Assembly: GCA_963705545.1 (NCBI GenBank)
Contig: CAVPJX010000001.1
Location: 682,001-746,000 of the forward strand
Direction: 5' to 3'
DNA: 64,000 bases
Source of the DNA: DATBLY01 sp963705545
GTDB lineage: Bacteria; Actinomycetota; UBA4738; HRBIN12
Position 1 is the first letter of the stretch, and each line of letters starts with the position of its first letter. Shown piece after piece: positions 45,166-53,454 of the stretch. The position numbers and the translations under genes were made by a program. The notes beneath the pieces are model-generated. The model saw only the letters and a list, made by a program, of their open reading frames with translations. It was not told where the DNA came from and ran no database searches.

Positions 45166-45504
45166 CCAAGCAGCCTATCGGAACTGGTTCCCCGAACGTC
45201 CCGGTCCATCGCGTTGCCGCCGGTGCGGTCCTGGCGGTCCTCCGCGTTGTCGCGCAATCGGATGCCGATTCAATAGCTCGGCGAGCCACGCCGCATCCTC
45301 GCGCTGGTGGAGGCGTCCGATCAGCGCGGCGCGGTCGGCGTCGGAGCGGGATGGGACGTCGAGCAGCTCGGCAGTCACGGCAATACCGACGGCGGCGACG
45401 ATCCGAGCGCGGATGTCGTCTCGTTCTCGCGTTCTCAGCTCGGTCGGAGGTTAGGACATGCGAAGCTGCAGGGCGTGTTCTTCCTCAAGTGCTTCGAGGC
45501 GGAC

Positions 45505-45735
45505 CTACTGCGAGGCCTCCCAGAGAGTCACCTCTACCTCCTCCAGCTGGCGGAGAGCGTGCTCGAGCCCTGAGATCCGGACGTCCGTCATCTGCCCGTC
45601 CGGACTGCCAAACATCCCGAGCGCCATCTCGAGAGAGCTCCGGGCCGCATCGAGGTAGTCCCGACTTCGGCCGACCTCCCTCAACGCACTGGTTCGCCGA
45701 GACGACATGGGTCGTGCTTCGGACGTTGGCCGCAT
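45505..45735 (-). CDS. Small helical hypothetical protein
   Basis: A 76-residue protein, mostly helix-forming (SRDYLDAARSSLEMALGMFG and ISGLEHALRQLEEVEVTLWE). No family recognised. ATG 45735 has GAGGAGG five bases upstream, and an upstream longer start at 45801 is not needed. Confidence 0.55.
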   Translation of the reverse strand: MRPTSEARPMSSRRTSALREVGRSRDYLDAARSSLEMALGMFGSPDGQMTDVRISGLEHALRQLEEVEVTLWEASQ

Positions 45736-45959
45736 CGCAGCCTCCTCGGACCTCGGCTCTGGGAGGAGTTTCCATGTCGTTCTGACGAACGCCAGGGCCA
45801 TCGGCCGTAGAGAACGTGCGCAGCGATAGCAGCTACAGATGCGTCGAGGCGTTGGATCTTCCCGATGACACGGTTCCGGAGACAGCTATCCCGAGGTACA
45901 CGCGACGGAGCGCCCCCACCAGCATCAGCCGTCGCCCGATCGACCTCTTCCTCGAGGGG

Positions 45960-46151
45960 CTAGGAAGCGCGGACCGGACCCGACACCGGACGATCGCGCT
46001 TCAGCTGCTCCGGCCGCTTGCCCGTGCCGATGGGCCGCTCCCACCAAAGCGGGCCGGCGATGTTGGTCCCGGCCTCGTTCCGCGCCTTCTGAATCCAGAC
46101 GAGGACCACGGCGTAGACCAAGACGTCGAAGATCAAGGCGCCATACGCCAT
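45960..46151 (-). CDS. Small membrane protein (63 residues)
   Basis: MAYGALIFDVLVYAVVLVWI forms one transmembrane helix, followed by QKARNEAGTNIAGPLWWERP and a basic tail. ATG 46151 has GAGGAGG seven bases upstream. No family recognised. It lies just outside the tRNA-bounded element. Confidence 0.6.
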   Translation of the reverse strand: MAYGALIFDVLVYAVVLVWIQKARNEAGTNIAGPLWWERPIGTGKRPEQLKRDRPVSGPVRAS

Positions 46152-46273
46152 GCCTTACCTCCTCGGAGAGCATCGACAGAAGGAGTGGCGTGGCTTGAGG
46201 TAGTCGTCTCGATCCCCGCGAGCGAAAGCCGCCGTCCGGGGGTGTGCAACCGGCCCAAGTTGCGTTGCCTTGC

Positions 46274-46321
46274 TAGTGGACCCAAGGGGATTCGAACCCC
46301 TGACCTCTTGGCTGCCAGCCA
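46274..46321. repeat. 48-bp copy of the 3' part of tRNA-Ala (distal att site)
   Basis: These 48 bases are identical to 50633-50680, which covers the tRNA-Ala 3' part (anticodon arm through T arm and acceptor strand) plus three flanking bases. Beyond the shared stretch the sequences differ at once. A tRNA 3' fragment at one end and an intact tRNA gene at the other is the classic attL/attR mark of an integrated element. Confidence 0.9.
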
Positions 46322-46723
46322 TCACGGGTTGAGCGGTGTGCTCACCAGCGAAGATGCAGGTCGCACGCGAGCGGAAACGGCGATGTTATGCGCTGCGAGA
46401 ACGGCGTTCGGAGCGCCGGGCAGAGTCTCGATCGCCCTCGACCCGTTCGCTGACGTCGATCCTCGTTCGACCTCGTACTGCGGTGAGGCTTCGGCTCAGG
46501 GCTGCGCCGCGTCTCTCGAGGCTCCCGCCACCGTCGCGACCTGTCCCAGAGATCCGAGGAGAGGAGACCAACGCCCGCGAGCAAGAGAACGCCGCGATCC
46601 CTGCCCGTAACCCCGCTTGGTCGTCCAGCACACCAAGTACCGCTAGGAGGAGCGGACCTGCAATCATCGGCATGACATGCGTCGTCGCGACGCACGAATC
46701 CGCTCCGGAGACAAGGAAGTGTC
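46322..46723. other. Gap with no recognisable gene
   Basis: 402 bases inside the element between the distal att copy and the DUF5317-like gene. The open frames lack codon character. The end carries the ribosome site of the next gene. Confidence 0.5.
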
Positions 46724-47470
46724 ATGGCCATCGTCCTCCCCATCCTCGCGCTCGCCGTGCTCGCGGGGATAGTCAGCGGGGGTTCGGTGCGGTTCCTGGA
46801 GCGCCTCCGTGTGCATTGGTGGGGGCTCGCGCTGATCGCGTTGGTGGTTCAGTCGGTGCCGGTCCCGGCCGGCAGCGCGCAACGCACAGGACTGGCGGCA
46901 GCGTCACTCGTCTTGAGCTACGTGCTGTTGTTGGCGGTGTTGGTGGTGAACCACCGTGTTCCCGGCGCTGCAGTCATGGCGGCGGGCCTGACGATGAACC
47001 TGGCGGTCGTTGCGTTGAACGGAGGGATGCCGGTGAGTCGAGACGCCATCATCGCCGCGGGTGCCGACGGCGTGATCGTCATCGCGGATGGCGCCAGGCA
47101 TCACTTGATGTCCGATGGCGATGTGCTTCAGCCATTGGCCGACGTGGTACCGGTACCCTCGCCGTTCAGCGTGGTGCTCTCGATAGGCGATGTTCTGCTC
47201 TACGGCGGGATGGCGTGGTGGTGCTTCGCCGTCACACGTGGACAGTTCCGCGAGAACATCCGCCCACCGGCGAGCAGGATCCTGATGTACAGAGGGAAGC
47301 ATGCTCCGATCTCGTATCGCCTCCCGGCTCGGTACCGGGTGACTCCGGGGAGCGTTCCACATGGATCAACGAGGTGGAGGATCCATCGTCGTCGTCGTTC
47401 CCTGATCGGACACTCGGAAGATCCCAGACGTCCCGACGCTGATCCACGCACACCCGAACATTGGAGTTGA
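46724..47470 (+). CDS. DUF5317-like membrane protein
   Basis: A 248-residue protein. Residues 1-190 have five or six hydrophobic segments (IVLPILALAVLAGIVSGG, LALIALVVQSVPV, LVLSYVLLLAVLVV, MAAGLTMNLAVVAL) and the LNGGMPVSRDAI and FSVVLSIGDVLLYGGMAW stretches typical of DUF5317. The C-terminal 55 residues are polar and Arg-rich, an extension beyond the family length. Function unknown. ATG 46724 has AAGGAAG five bases upstream. Confidence 0.7.
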   Translation: MAIVLPILALAVLAGIVSGGSVRFLERLRVHWWGLALIALVVQSVPVPAGSAQRTGLAAASLVLSYVLLLAVLVVNHRVPGAAVMAAGLTMNLAVVALNGGMPVSRDAIIAAGADGVIVIADGARHHLMSDGDVLQPLADVVPVPSPFSVVLSIGDVLLYGGMAWWCFAVTRGQFRENIRPPASRILMYRGKHAPISYRLPARYRVTPGSVPHGSTRWRIHRRRRSLIGHSEDPRRPDADPRTPEHWS

Positions 47471-47482
47471 CGCCGACGACGC

Positions 47483-47507
47483 GGCCTGTCTAGGGTCCGG
47501 ACAGGCC
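47483..47507 (+). terminator. Hairpin after the DUF5317-like gene
   Basis: ggcctgtc and gacaggcc form a perfect 8-bp stem with a 9-base loop, 13 bases after the stop. There is no T-run. It may also be part of a leader of the glycosidase gene. Confidence 0.4.
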
Positions 47508-47702
47508 AACTCCTCCGGGTGAACGACTGGAGGAGCATCTCGTGCATATCCCTTCCCCCCCGATGCTCACCTCTTGTTCCTTCATGCCTACCCGGCGGTG
47601 TCGGTTCGGTCCGGCGTACGAAGAGGGAGGTGATGGAGGCCAGGACCTTCCTGAAGGCGTGTCGGCTTTCGAGCTGACCAACACCGCAAGGAGGCGCGCG
47701 GC

Positions 47703-49538
47703 GTGGCTAAGGAGAACATTCACCTCACAACATCGATCACTTCCCCCAAATCGATCACTTCCCCCAAGCGGAACATCTTGACCTTCCTGATCCTGGCGAT
47801 CGTCGGTGCCGCTCTGGTGCGTGCAGGTGCGGCATTCCCGGCCGTGGGTCCACCGGCGATCCTGACACCGTCGAGCGGGGCATACATGGGAGCCTTTGTG
47901 CGCGAGCGCGACGGCGAAACCCCACTGGCGGCGATCGAACGGGTCGAAAGCCAGATCGGACGCAGGTTCGCGATCGATCATGTCTTCTACCAGTGGACCA
48001 GCTCGTTCCCGAACTCGGCTCAGAGCATGACCGTCGCTCAGGGCCGGATCCCGTTCATCAACTGGCGGGCAGGCACCAGGTGGAGCGAGATCGCGAACGG
48101 CTCGCAAGATGAGGTGATCGTCGCTCGGGCTAACGCGATCAAGGATTTCGGCTTCCCGATCTACCTCACCTTCCATCATGAACCGGAGGACAACCTCTCG
48201 ACGAATGGGTCGCCCAACGAATTCGCCGCGGCGTTCCGCCGGATCGTCGACGTATTTCGATCCCAGGGGGTCACGAACGTGGCGTTCGTGTGGACCATGA
48301 TGTCGTGGAGCTTCGACTCTGCCTCGGGGCGCCCAATCCTGGAGTACTACCCGGGCGACGGGTACGTCGACTTCGTCGGCAGCGACGGCTACAGCTGGTA
48401 CCCAGGCCGCGCGGGCGATCAATGGGCCTCCTTCCAGCAGATCTTCCAGCCGACGCAGGACTTCGCGGCCGCGCACAGCAAGCCATGGATCGTCGTGGAG
48501 TGCGGCGTCCAGGAGGATCCCGCTGAGCCGGGCCGCAAGGGGCAATGGTTCCGCGATGCGTTGCAGACCGTCAAAGGCTGGCCTCTGCTCAAGGCGCTCA
48601 TCTACTTCGACGAGCTCAAGGACGGGTATCCCTGGATTACCGATAGCTCCCCATCTTCGATAGAGGGGTATCGCGAGATGGCCCAGGACCCATACCTCAA
48701 TCCCCCGATGGGTCCGGTGACGCAGGCACCGGCACCGAGCCCACCCACCCAGACGCAGGCACCGGCACCGACACCGAGCCCACCCACCCAGACGCAGACG
48801 CAGGCACCGACACCGAGCCCACCCACCCAGACGCAGGCACCGGCACCGAGCCCGTCACCGATATCGCCACCGGTTGCTCCGACACCACCCGGGACGCTCG
48901 CGAACAACCTGGACAGAGGTCCGTTGGGGGCTTCCCTCGAGAGCAATCTTGGTGCGTCCAGCGGAGATGGGTTCGACGGTGTCACGATCGGGGAAGCATC
49001 GTCGCTCGTGTACGACGACGCGCACACTCGCGGCACCGGGCTCTCGGCGCGGCACACCGTCGGTTGGAGGCAGAATGCCTACTACAAGTGGGGCAACTCG
49101 CTCGATGCCTGGAGCTCCCTCTACGGCCGAGTCTATGTCTGGTTCGACGCCCTCCCGTCTGGCGACCTCCGCCTGATCCGAGGCAAGGAGAGCAGCGAGT
49201 TGAGCTTCGCCATCGATATCCTCGACGATGGCAGACTTCGGGCGCAGGACCGATCAAACGAGACGATCGCGCAGACGTCGACGTCGATCATCACCGGAGG
49301 CTGGGTAAGGATCGAGTGGCGCGTGGACATGATCGCAGGGCAGATCGATCTGTTCATCTTCAACAGCCCGGACTCCACGATTCCGACGGACTCGGCGACT
49401 TCGTTCCCCGGTCGAGCGATCGGGAGCGATGGCGGCGGGGTGCACATCGGCCGGTCCGGTTCCCAATCGTTCACTACGGTGTTCTGGACCGACGACCCGG
49501 CGGTCAGCACGGGAGGATTCCTAGGACCCACCCCCTGA
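47703..49538 (+). CDS. Secreted GH26-like glycoside hydrolase with Pro/Thr/Gln linker and C-terminal lectin-like domain
   Basis: A 611-residue exported enzyme. The N-terminal membrane or signal segment is ILTFLILAIVGAALVRAGAA. Residues 55-340 form a GH26-like (beta/alpha)8 barrel; the acid/base Glu160 lies in LTFHHEPEDN and the nucleophile Glu266 in WIVVECGVQE, as in endo-beta-mannanases and related enzymes. Residues 343-395 are a low-complexity linker of PSPPTQTQAPAP repeats; residues 400-605 resemble a concanavalin-like laminarinase or polysaccharide-lyase fold. GTG 47703 follows AAGGAGG at eight bases. A strong terminator ends it. With the glycosyltransferase genes it suggests matrix polysaccharide remodelling. 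Confidence 0.8.
   Translation: MAKENIHLTTSITSPKSITSPKRNILTFLILAIVGAALVRAGAAFPAVGPPAILTPSSGAYMGAFVRERDGETPLAAIERVESQIGRRFAIDHVFYQWTSSFPNSAQSMTVAQGRIPFINWRAGTRWSEIANGSQDEVIVARANAIKDFGFPIYLTFHHEPEDNLSTNGSPNEFAAAFRRIVDVFRSQGVTNVAFVWTMMSWSFDSASGRPILEYYPGDGYVDFVGSDGYSWYPGRAGDQWASFQQIFQPTQDFAAAHSKPWIVVECGVQEDPAEPGRKGQWFRDALQTVKGWPLLKALIYFDELKDGYPWITDSSPSSIEGYREMAQDPYLNPPMGPVTQAPAPSPPTQTQAPAPTPSPPTQTQTQAPTPSPPTQTQAPAPSPSPISPPVAPTPPGTLANNLDRGPLGASLESNLGASSGDGFDGVTIGEASSLVYDDAHTRGTGLSARHTVGWRQNAYYKWGNSLDAWSSLYGRVYVWFDALPSGDLRLIRGKESSELSFAIDILDDGRLRAQDRSNETIAQTSTSIITGGWVRIEWRVDMIAGQIDLFIFNSPDSTIPTDSATSFPGRAIGSDGGGVHIGRSGSQSFTTVFWTDDPAVSTGGFLGPTP
48721..48870. repeat. Tandem repeats encoding the glycosidase linker
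   Basis: Repeats of the unit caggcaccggcaccgagccc with cacccacccagacg encode PAPSPPTQTQ-type repeats. Three to four copies are visible, with one copy extended by extra cagacg units. Slippage here would change linker length. Confidence 0.75.
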
Positions 49539-49548
49539 TCGAAGTCGA

Positions 49549-49585
49549 GCAGAGCCCCCGGCGACGAACTCGCCGGGGGCTCTGC
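49549..49585 (+). terminator. Strong hairpin terminator after the glycosidase gene
   Basis: gcagagcccccggcg and its exact reverse complement form a 15-bp stem with a 7-base loop, 11 bases after the stop. There is no T-run, common in actinobacterial terminators. Confidence 0.8.
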
Positions 49586-50253
49586 GCCGCGCGCGGTACC
49601 AAGGCATACGCCCGTCGAAGACGGCCCTCGCTCTCGCTCCCGGTGAGATCTCGGTCTGGCCCCGCTTCACGTCGAGTCGCTAGTTCACTCCCGATCGGAC
49701 GCAAACCAGGACCCTTGGGAGGTCGCGTACGCCTCCCCATGTCTCCTGCTCTTTGTACTCGCCGTGCCCATCGGAGCCGCAGAGTCCTGGTGTTGGATGG
49801 GGCCCGGAACCCGCGAGAAGGCCAAGCACATATGTCCCTTGGGCCCCAGGCCCCATGGAGAGAAATCTGATGTGGTGACGAGCGCCCGTCATCCGACGAA
49901 AGTCCATTCTGGGGAGCTCCACCTTCGCGAGAGCGTAGGTGCCAGGGAGCTTCGGTGGCCCGAGCGACAGGGTCGATCCCCACGAGGCGGGGTTCGGGCA
50001 GCTCTCTTCGTGCCGCTAGACGGAACGGGCTGGGCCAGCGAGTTGGTCCCACGAGCCACGATCCGGTTGGGGCACGCCGCATACTTCCCGAGATGGTCCA
50101 CGAGTCGTGCCTGCCGACGCTGCGGCAGTGAGCGAGCCGTTCGCGAAGACATTCATCCTCAGCCGTCCAACGGCCGCCCGCTGGTTGACGATGGGCACCC
50201 TGCCCAACGGGGTTCGAACGACGGCTCCGTAGCTCGCCTAGGCTCGCGTTCGG
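49586..50253. other. Gap with no recognisable gene
   Basis: 668 bases inside the element. Open frames on both strands lack ribosome sites and domain character. The area may hold the degenerate upstream part of the beta-propeller remnant at 50301, but I could not align it. Confidence 0.4.
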
Positions 50254-50279
50254 AGCCCGGCCCGCGACCGGGCCGGGCT
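50254..50279 (-). terminator. Hairpin downstream of the propeller remnant
   Basis: agcccggcccg and cgggccgggct form a perfect 11-bp stem with a 4-base loop, lying 22 bases after the stop of the remnant on the minus strand. Confidence 0.6.
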
Positions 50280-50300
50280 TCGCGACCGGGCCCGCCAGCT

Positions 50301-50490
50301 TCAGCTCACGAGGATGTGATCGTCGTCGATCCAGCTCTCGATCGTCCCGACTGCCACGAATCGGGTCTCACCGGTGCCGAGGTCGTTAGACCTACGTGCG
50401 GGGCCTCCGGCAGCCATGGTGTCGACGTAGGCGATCTGGGTACTGTCGGGCGACCATCGCTGGTTGAGCTCCACCCACACGGCCCACCTC
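50301..50490 (-). pseudogene. Remnant of a TolB/PD40 beta-propeller gene
   Basis: The minus strand reads WVELNQRWSPDSTQIAYVDT and later GTGETRFVAVGTIESWIDDD to a stop (HILVS), the pattern of PD40 repeats (WSPDGxxIAF) and a C-terminal blade. Only about 60 residues remain; the start is missing and the repeat array at 50511 begins just upstream. It resembles the propeller gene at 17393 in type, not obviously in sequence. Confidence 0.55.
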
Positions 50491-50510
50491 CCGACGCGAG
50501 ATTGGCGGTG

Positions 50511-50623
50511 TCAAGCATCAACCGGAGCCACCGTCTAGGATCAGCCGGAGTCCATGTCAACATCAACCGGAGCTCCGTCAAGGATCAGGTGACGCCGGAG
50601 TGACCAGCATCACCCGGAACACG
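50511..50623. repeat. Array of five imperfect 23-bp repeats beside tRNA-Ala
   Basis: Units start near 50511, 50534, 50557, 50578 and 50603. The common core is tcaagcatcaaccggagc (variants: gatcagccggag, catcaaccggag, catcacccgga). The array begins ten bases inside the element from the tRNA-side att copy, which suits integrase arm-type binding sites or repeated transposase sites at an IS end. No function is shown. Confidence 0.6.
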
Positions 50624-50635
50624 ACACCCTGTTAG

Positions 50636-50708
50636 TGGACCCAAGGGGATTCGAACCCCTGACCTCTTGGCTGCCAGCCAAGCGCTCTACCAGCTGAGCT
50701 ATGGGCCC
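50636..50708 (-). tRNA. tRNA-Ala (anticodon GGC)
   Basis: The reverse complement folds as acceptor GGGCCCA/TGGGTCC with discriminator A, D arm GCTC/GAGC, anticodon stem CTTGG/CCAAG with loop CTGGCAG (anticodon GGC, reading GCC), and T arm AGGGG/CCCCT with loop TTCGAAT. It is 73 bases; CCA is not encoded. It is the integration site of the neighbouring element, and its 3' part is duplicated at 46274-46321. Confidence 0.95.
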
Positions 50709-50722
50709 TCGGGAGGTCGAGT

Positions 50723-51139
50723 CTACCCGGAGGACGCGGCCCCGGCTGGCTCCCACTCGACCCGGGGGGCATCCTTCCAGAGGCGCTCGAGGTCGTAGTA
50801 GTCGCGCTCCTCCAAGCCGAAGACGTGCACCACGACGTCGACGTAGTCGAGCAGCCACCAGCCCGCCTCGGGCTCACCCTCGCGGCGGATCGGCTTCTCC
50901 CCCATCGTCCGCACGGCGTCCTCGATCGCCTCGATCACCGACTTGATCTGACGTTTCGTCCCGGCCGTCGCGATCACGAAGTAGTCGGTGATCACGATCA
51001 GCTCTCGGACGTCCAGGATCACGATCTCGCCGGCCTGCTTGTCGGCGGCGGCTCGCGCCGCGGCGACGGCGACGGCGACGCTGGAGGGAACGCCCGCGTC
51101 GCTCGCGCGTGCGCTGGTCCTCGGTTCCACTCCCGTCAA
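50723..51139 (-). CDS. rsfS: Ribosomal silencing factor RsfS
   Basis: Binds uL14 and blocks subunit joining during starvation. The 138-residue protein has the N-terminal extension and the core VILDVRELIVITDYFVIATAG, QIKSVIEAIEDAV and GWWLLDYVDVVVHVF. The start is TTG 51139, overlapping the stop of the LytR_C gene (TTGA); GTG 51130 is the alternative. It stands next to nadD as usual. Confidence 0.93.
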   Translation of the reverse strand: MTGVEPRTSARASDAGVPSSVAVAVAAARAAADKQAGEIVILDVRELIVITDYFVIATAGTKRQIKSVIEAIEDAVRTMGEKPIRREGEPEAGWWLLDYVDVVVHVFGLEERDYYDLERLWKDAPRVEWEPAGAASSG

Positions 51140-52278
51140 GCCGTGAAGTCCTTCCCGATCACGATGATCACGTCGCCGATGCCCGATGGTACTCGGGTCA
51201 CGGCGACATCGCCGACCCCGAGCGCGGACCGGGCTCGGCGGGCGGCGTCCACGTTCGGCCGAAGGATCGCGATGATCTCGGTGGTTTCGTGGTCGAAGGT
51301 CGCGGCGTTCTGCGACAACGTGATCCGGAACCCGCGCGGGATCAACAGCCGGCCCACCGATTCGCCCAGCCCCGGGCTCCCCTCGCCGTTCTGCACGATC
51401 ACCGGGGTCGGCGGACGCTTGACCCCGAATCGCTCAGCCAGCAGCGCATCCAGCGCTTCGTAGTCCGGCACGCGCACCCGGGCCGCGGCGACCACGATCG
51501 GCATCGTCTCGAGCTGGGCGCCGCGCGCTCGCGCCAACACCGCCCCCACGCCCTCGAGGTCGTCGGTCTCGACCAGATCGCCGGCTCGGAGCACCGGCGG
51601 GCTCTGCAGCAGCGCGGTGAGGACGATCTCCCAACGGGTGAAGCCGTTCACCCCTGGCAGGGCCAGGAACACCTGCAGCTGCGTCCCGTTCATCACGACG
51701 TCGCCGGGACCGAGAACCTCCTGGCCGACGATCACGCTCTCGGTCAGGTGGACGCGCAACCCGCCGGCACGGTCCACGATCGAGCCCAGGCGCCCGAGGT
51801 CGGTCGTCGCGTAGTGATCGATCCACGTTCCGAGGGTGTTCGCTGCGGCGACCTGGAGGCTGGCACCCGGGAGCTCGGCGACGCGGCGGGTGGTGATCTC
51901 ACCGCGGCCGGGCGCCTCGAGCGTCAGACCGATCGGCACCGCCATCGCGGCTGGTCGCGGTCCTCCGCCACCGATCACGGCGAGCATGGGCTTGGGCGCG
52001 CCCGTCACCGAGAGCACGAGGAAGTCCGATCGACCGGCCCCGCCGGCTGCACCGTCGTCGCCCGCGCCGCCGGGCCCGCCGGATCCGTTCCGCGCGATCA
52101 GCACGCCCGCCACCAGGAGGACGATGATGCCGAGGGCCGCCATCGCGGTCCGCCGCCTCCGGCGGCGCGTATCAGCGCGGCGCCGTGCCCGGTCGGCCGC
52201 GACGGGCGTTCCGAAGGGATCGGCCTCGGGGATCACGAACAGCTTGTCGGGCGTGCGGGGTGGGCGGGTCGTGGTCAT
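51136..52278 (-). CDS. LytR_C-domain membrane protein (LCP-like)
   Basis: A 380-residue protein with a basic cytoplasmic N-terminus (RRRADTRRRRRRT), one helix (residues 45-62, AALGIIVLLVAGVLIARN), and a large external part. The middle (DFLVLSVTGAPKPMLAVIGG, DHYATTDLGRLGSIVDRAGG) is LCP/LytR-like but lacks an obvious catalytic Arg cluster; the end (VIVQNGEGSPGLGESVGRLL) is the LytR_C domain. It may attach or regulate wall polymers. ATG 52278 overlaps the nadD stop (ATGA). Confidence 0.85.
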   Translation of the reverse strand: MTTTRPPRTPDKLFVIPEADPFGTPVAADRARRRADTRRRRRRTAMAALGIIVLLVAGVLIARNGSGGPGGAGDDGAAGGAGRSDFLVLSVTGAPKPMLAVIGGGGPRPAAMAVPIGLTLEAPGRGEITTRRVAELPGASLQVAAANTLGTWIDHYATTDLGRLGSIVDRAGGLRVHLTESVIVGQEVLGPGDVVMNGTQLQVFLALPGVNGFTRWEIVLTALLQSPPVLRAGDLVETDDLEGVGAVLARARGAQLETMPIVVAAARVRVPDYEALDALLAERFGVKRPPTPVIVQNGEGSPGLGESVGRLLIPRGFRITLSQNAATFDHETTEIIAILRPNVDAARRARSALGVGDVAVTRVPSGIGDVIIVIGKDFTA

Positions 52279-52871
52279 CGGTAGAGACGCTCCTTCTCGA
52301 TGTAGCTCTTCACGCCCTCGGGCACGAGGTAGCGGATCGGATGCCCCTCGGCGACGCGGCCGCGGATGTCGGTCGACGAGATCGCCAACGCGGGGATGTT
52401 CATCACCGAGATCTCGGGACGGCCGTCCGCGGCGGAGCCCTCGAGCCCCTTCAGGTCGTACCCGGGGCGCGTCGCCGCGATGAAGTGCGCGAGGTCGAAG
52501 ATCTCCCCCGGCTCCTTCCACTGGAGGATCTCCACGATCGCATCGGCGCCCGTCACGAAGAACAGGTCGGTCTCCGGGCCGCGCTCGGCCTTCAGCCCGC
52601 GCAGGGTGTCCACGGTGTACGTGGGGCCGTCGCGATCGACCTCCATCCGCGACACCGAGAACAACGGGTTGCTGGCGGTGGCGATCACGGTCATCAGGTA
52701 TCGATCCTCAGCGGGCGACACGACCTCGTGCTCCTTCATCCACGGGCGCCCGGTCGGCACGAACAACACGGACTCCAACCCGAACTGGACGAGCGCCTCC
52801 TCGGCGGTGACGAGGTGCCCGTAGTGGATCGGATCGAACGTGCCGCCCATGACGCCCAGGCGCGCTCCCAT
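52275..52871 (-). CDS. nadD: Nicotinate-nucleotide adenylyltransferase
   Basis: Joins nicotinate mononucleotide to ATP in NAD synthesis. The 198-residue protein has the nucleotidyltransferase HxGH-type motif MGGTFDPIHYGHLVTAEE and ISSTDIRGRVAEGHPIRYLV near the end. ATG 52871. Its stop overlaps the LytR_C start. Confidence 0.95.
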   Translation of the reverse strand: MGARLGVMGGTFDPIHYGHLVTAEEALVQFGLESVLFVPTGRPWMKEHEVVSPAEDRYLMTVIATASNPLFSVSRMEVDRDGPTYTVDTLRGLKAERGPETDLFFVTGADAIVEILQWKEPGEIFDLAHFIAATRPGYDLKGLEGSAADGRPEISVMNIPALAISSTDIRGRVAEGHPIRYLVPEGVKSYIEKERLYR

Positions 52872-52930
52872 CGGGTCATCCTAGGTGGGGTCGTGCCGAG
52901 GATCCGGTAGGCGCCGGAAGGTCGTGCCGA

Positions 52931-53443
52931 TCACTCCTGGGCGCCGTCGGCCGGGATCGCCATCGGATCGCCACCCTCGTCCCCGAGCCATCGATCCAGG
53001 TCGCGGACGTGATCCGCGTAATGCCGGGGGCCGGACTCGTCGAACCAGGACCAGGCGTCGGCGGTGATCTCGGGGAGCTCTCCCCACGCGAGCCGCATGC
53101 ACGCGCGCGCCGCCTCCAGCTCCGCGCGGACCGTCGAGAGGTCCATCGTCCGCGACGCCTGGAACCACGCGGCGTTCATCCGCTCGATCTGCTCGCGCGT
53201 CGGGTCCTCGGCCGGATCGAAGGTCCCGGCCTTCATCCGCTGGAGATAGGCGCACGCCTCGGCGAGCCAGGCGGCCACATGGAACGCCACGTCCTTAGGA
53301 GACCATCCCTCGGGCGTGACCGTCGGCTCGTCCATGCGTTCCTCGGGGATCCGGTGGAGCGTCCGGAGGAGAGCACGCCAGCCCTCGTCCTCCTCCACCA
53401 GGATGCGCTCGGCGTTCACGATGCGGCGTTCCTCGTCGCCCAT
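52931..53443 (-). CDS. DinB-family (DinB_2/maleylpyruvate isomerase-like) protein
   Basis: A 170-residue four-helix protein with the metal-binding His pattern of DinB_2 members (EGWSPKDVAFHVAAWL around 47-62 and SGPRHYADHVRDLDRWL near the end). Many are thiol-dependent S-transferases; substrate unknown. ATG 53443. It sits between obgE and nadD in place of the proB/proA genes seen there in some actinobacteria. Confidence 0.8.
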   Translation of the reverse strand: MGDEERRIVNAERILVEEDEGWRALLRTLHRIPEERMDEPTVTPEGWSPKDVAFHVAAWLAEACAYLQRMKAGTFDPAEDPTREQIERMNAAWFQASRTMDLSTVRAELEAARACMRLAWGELPEITADAWSWFDESGPRHYADHVRDLDRWLGDEGGDPMAIPADGAQE

Positions 53444-53454
53444 GCCGGTCGACC

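Larger units (their letters stand above)
46274..50680. mobile_element. Probable integrated element in tRNA-Ala, about 4.4 kb, no integrase seen
   Basis: Bounded by the two identical 48-bp att-like repeats. The contents are a DUF5317-like membrane protein, a GH26-like secreted glycosidase, a beta-propeller remnant and an array of imperfect 23-bp repeats next to the tRNA end. No integrase, recombinase or replication gene is recognised, so the element would be immobile by itself, a remnant, or moved by an integrase encoded elsewhere. Confidence 0.65.

Noticed and set aside
45175..45450. Minus-strand open frame with RARIVAAVGIAVTAELLDVP
   Set aside because: The composition looks protein-like for about 60 residues, but I find no start with a ribosome site, and the C-terminal end is out of character. 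Possibly a decayed gene, not supportable as a feature.
47508..47702. Possible riboswitch in the 195-base leader of the glycosidase gene
   Set aside because: I could not fit it to a c-di-GMP or other known riboswitch core; only a simple hairpin at its left side is clear.
49764..50603. Long plus-strand open frame across the element end
   Set aside because: It runs antisense to the propeller remnant and through the repeat array, with no domain pattern and no ribosome site. It is a by-product of high GC.
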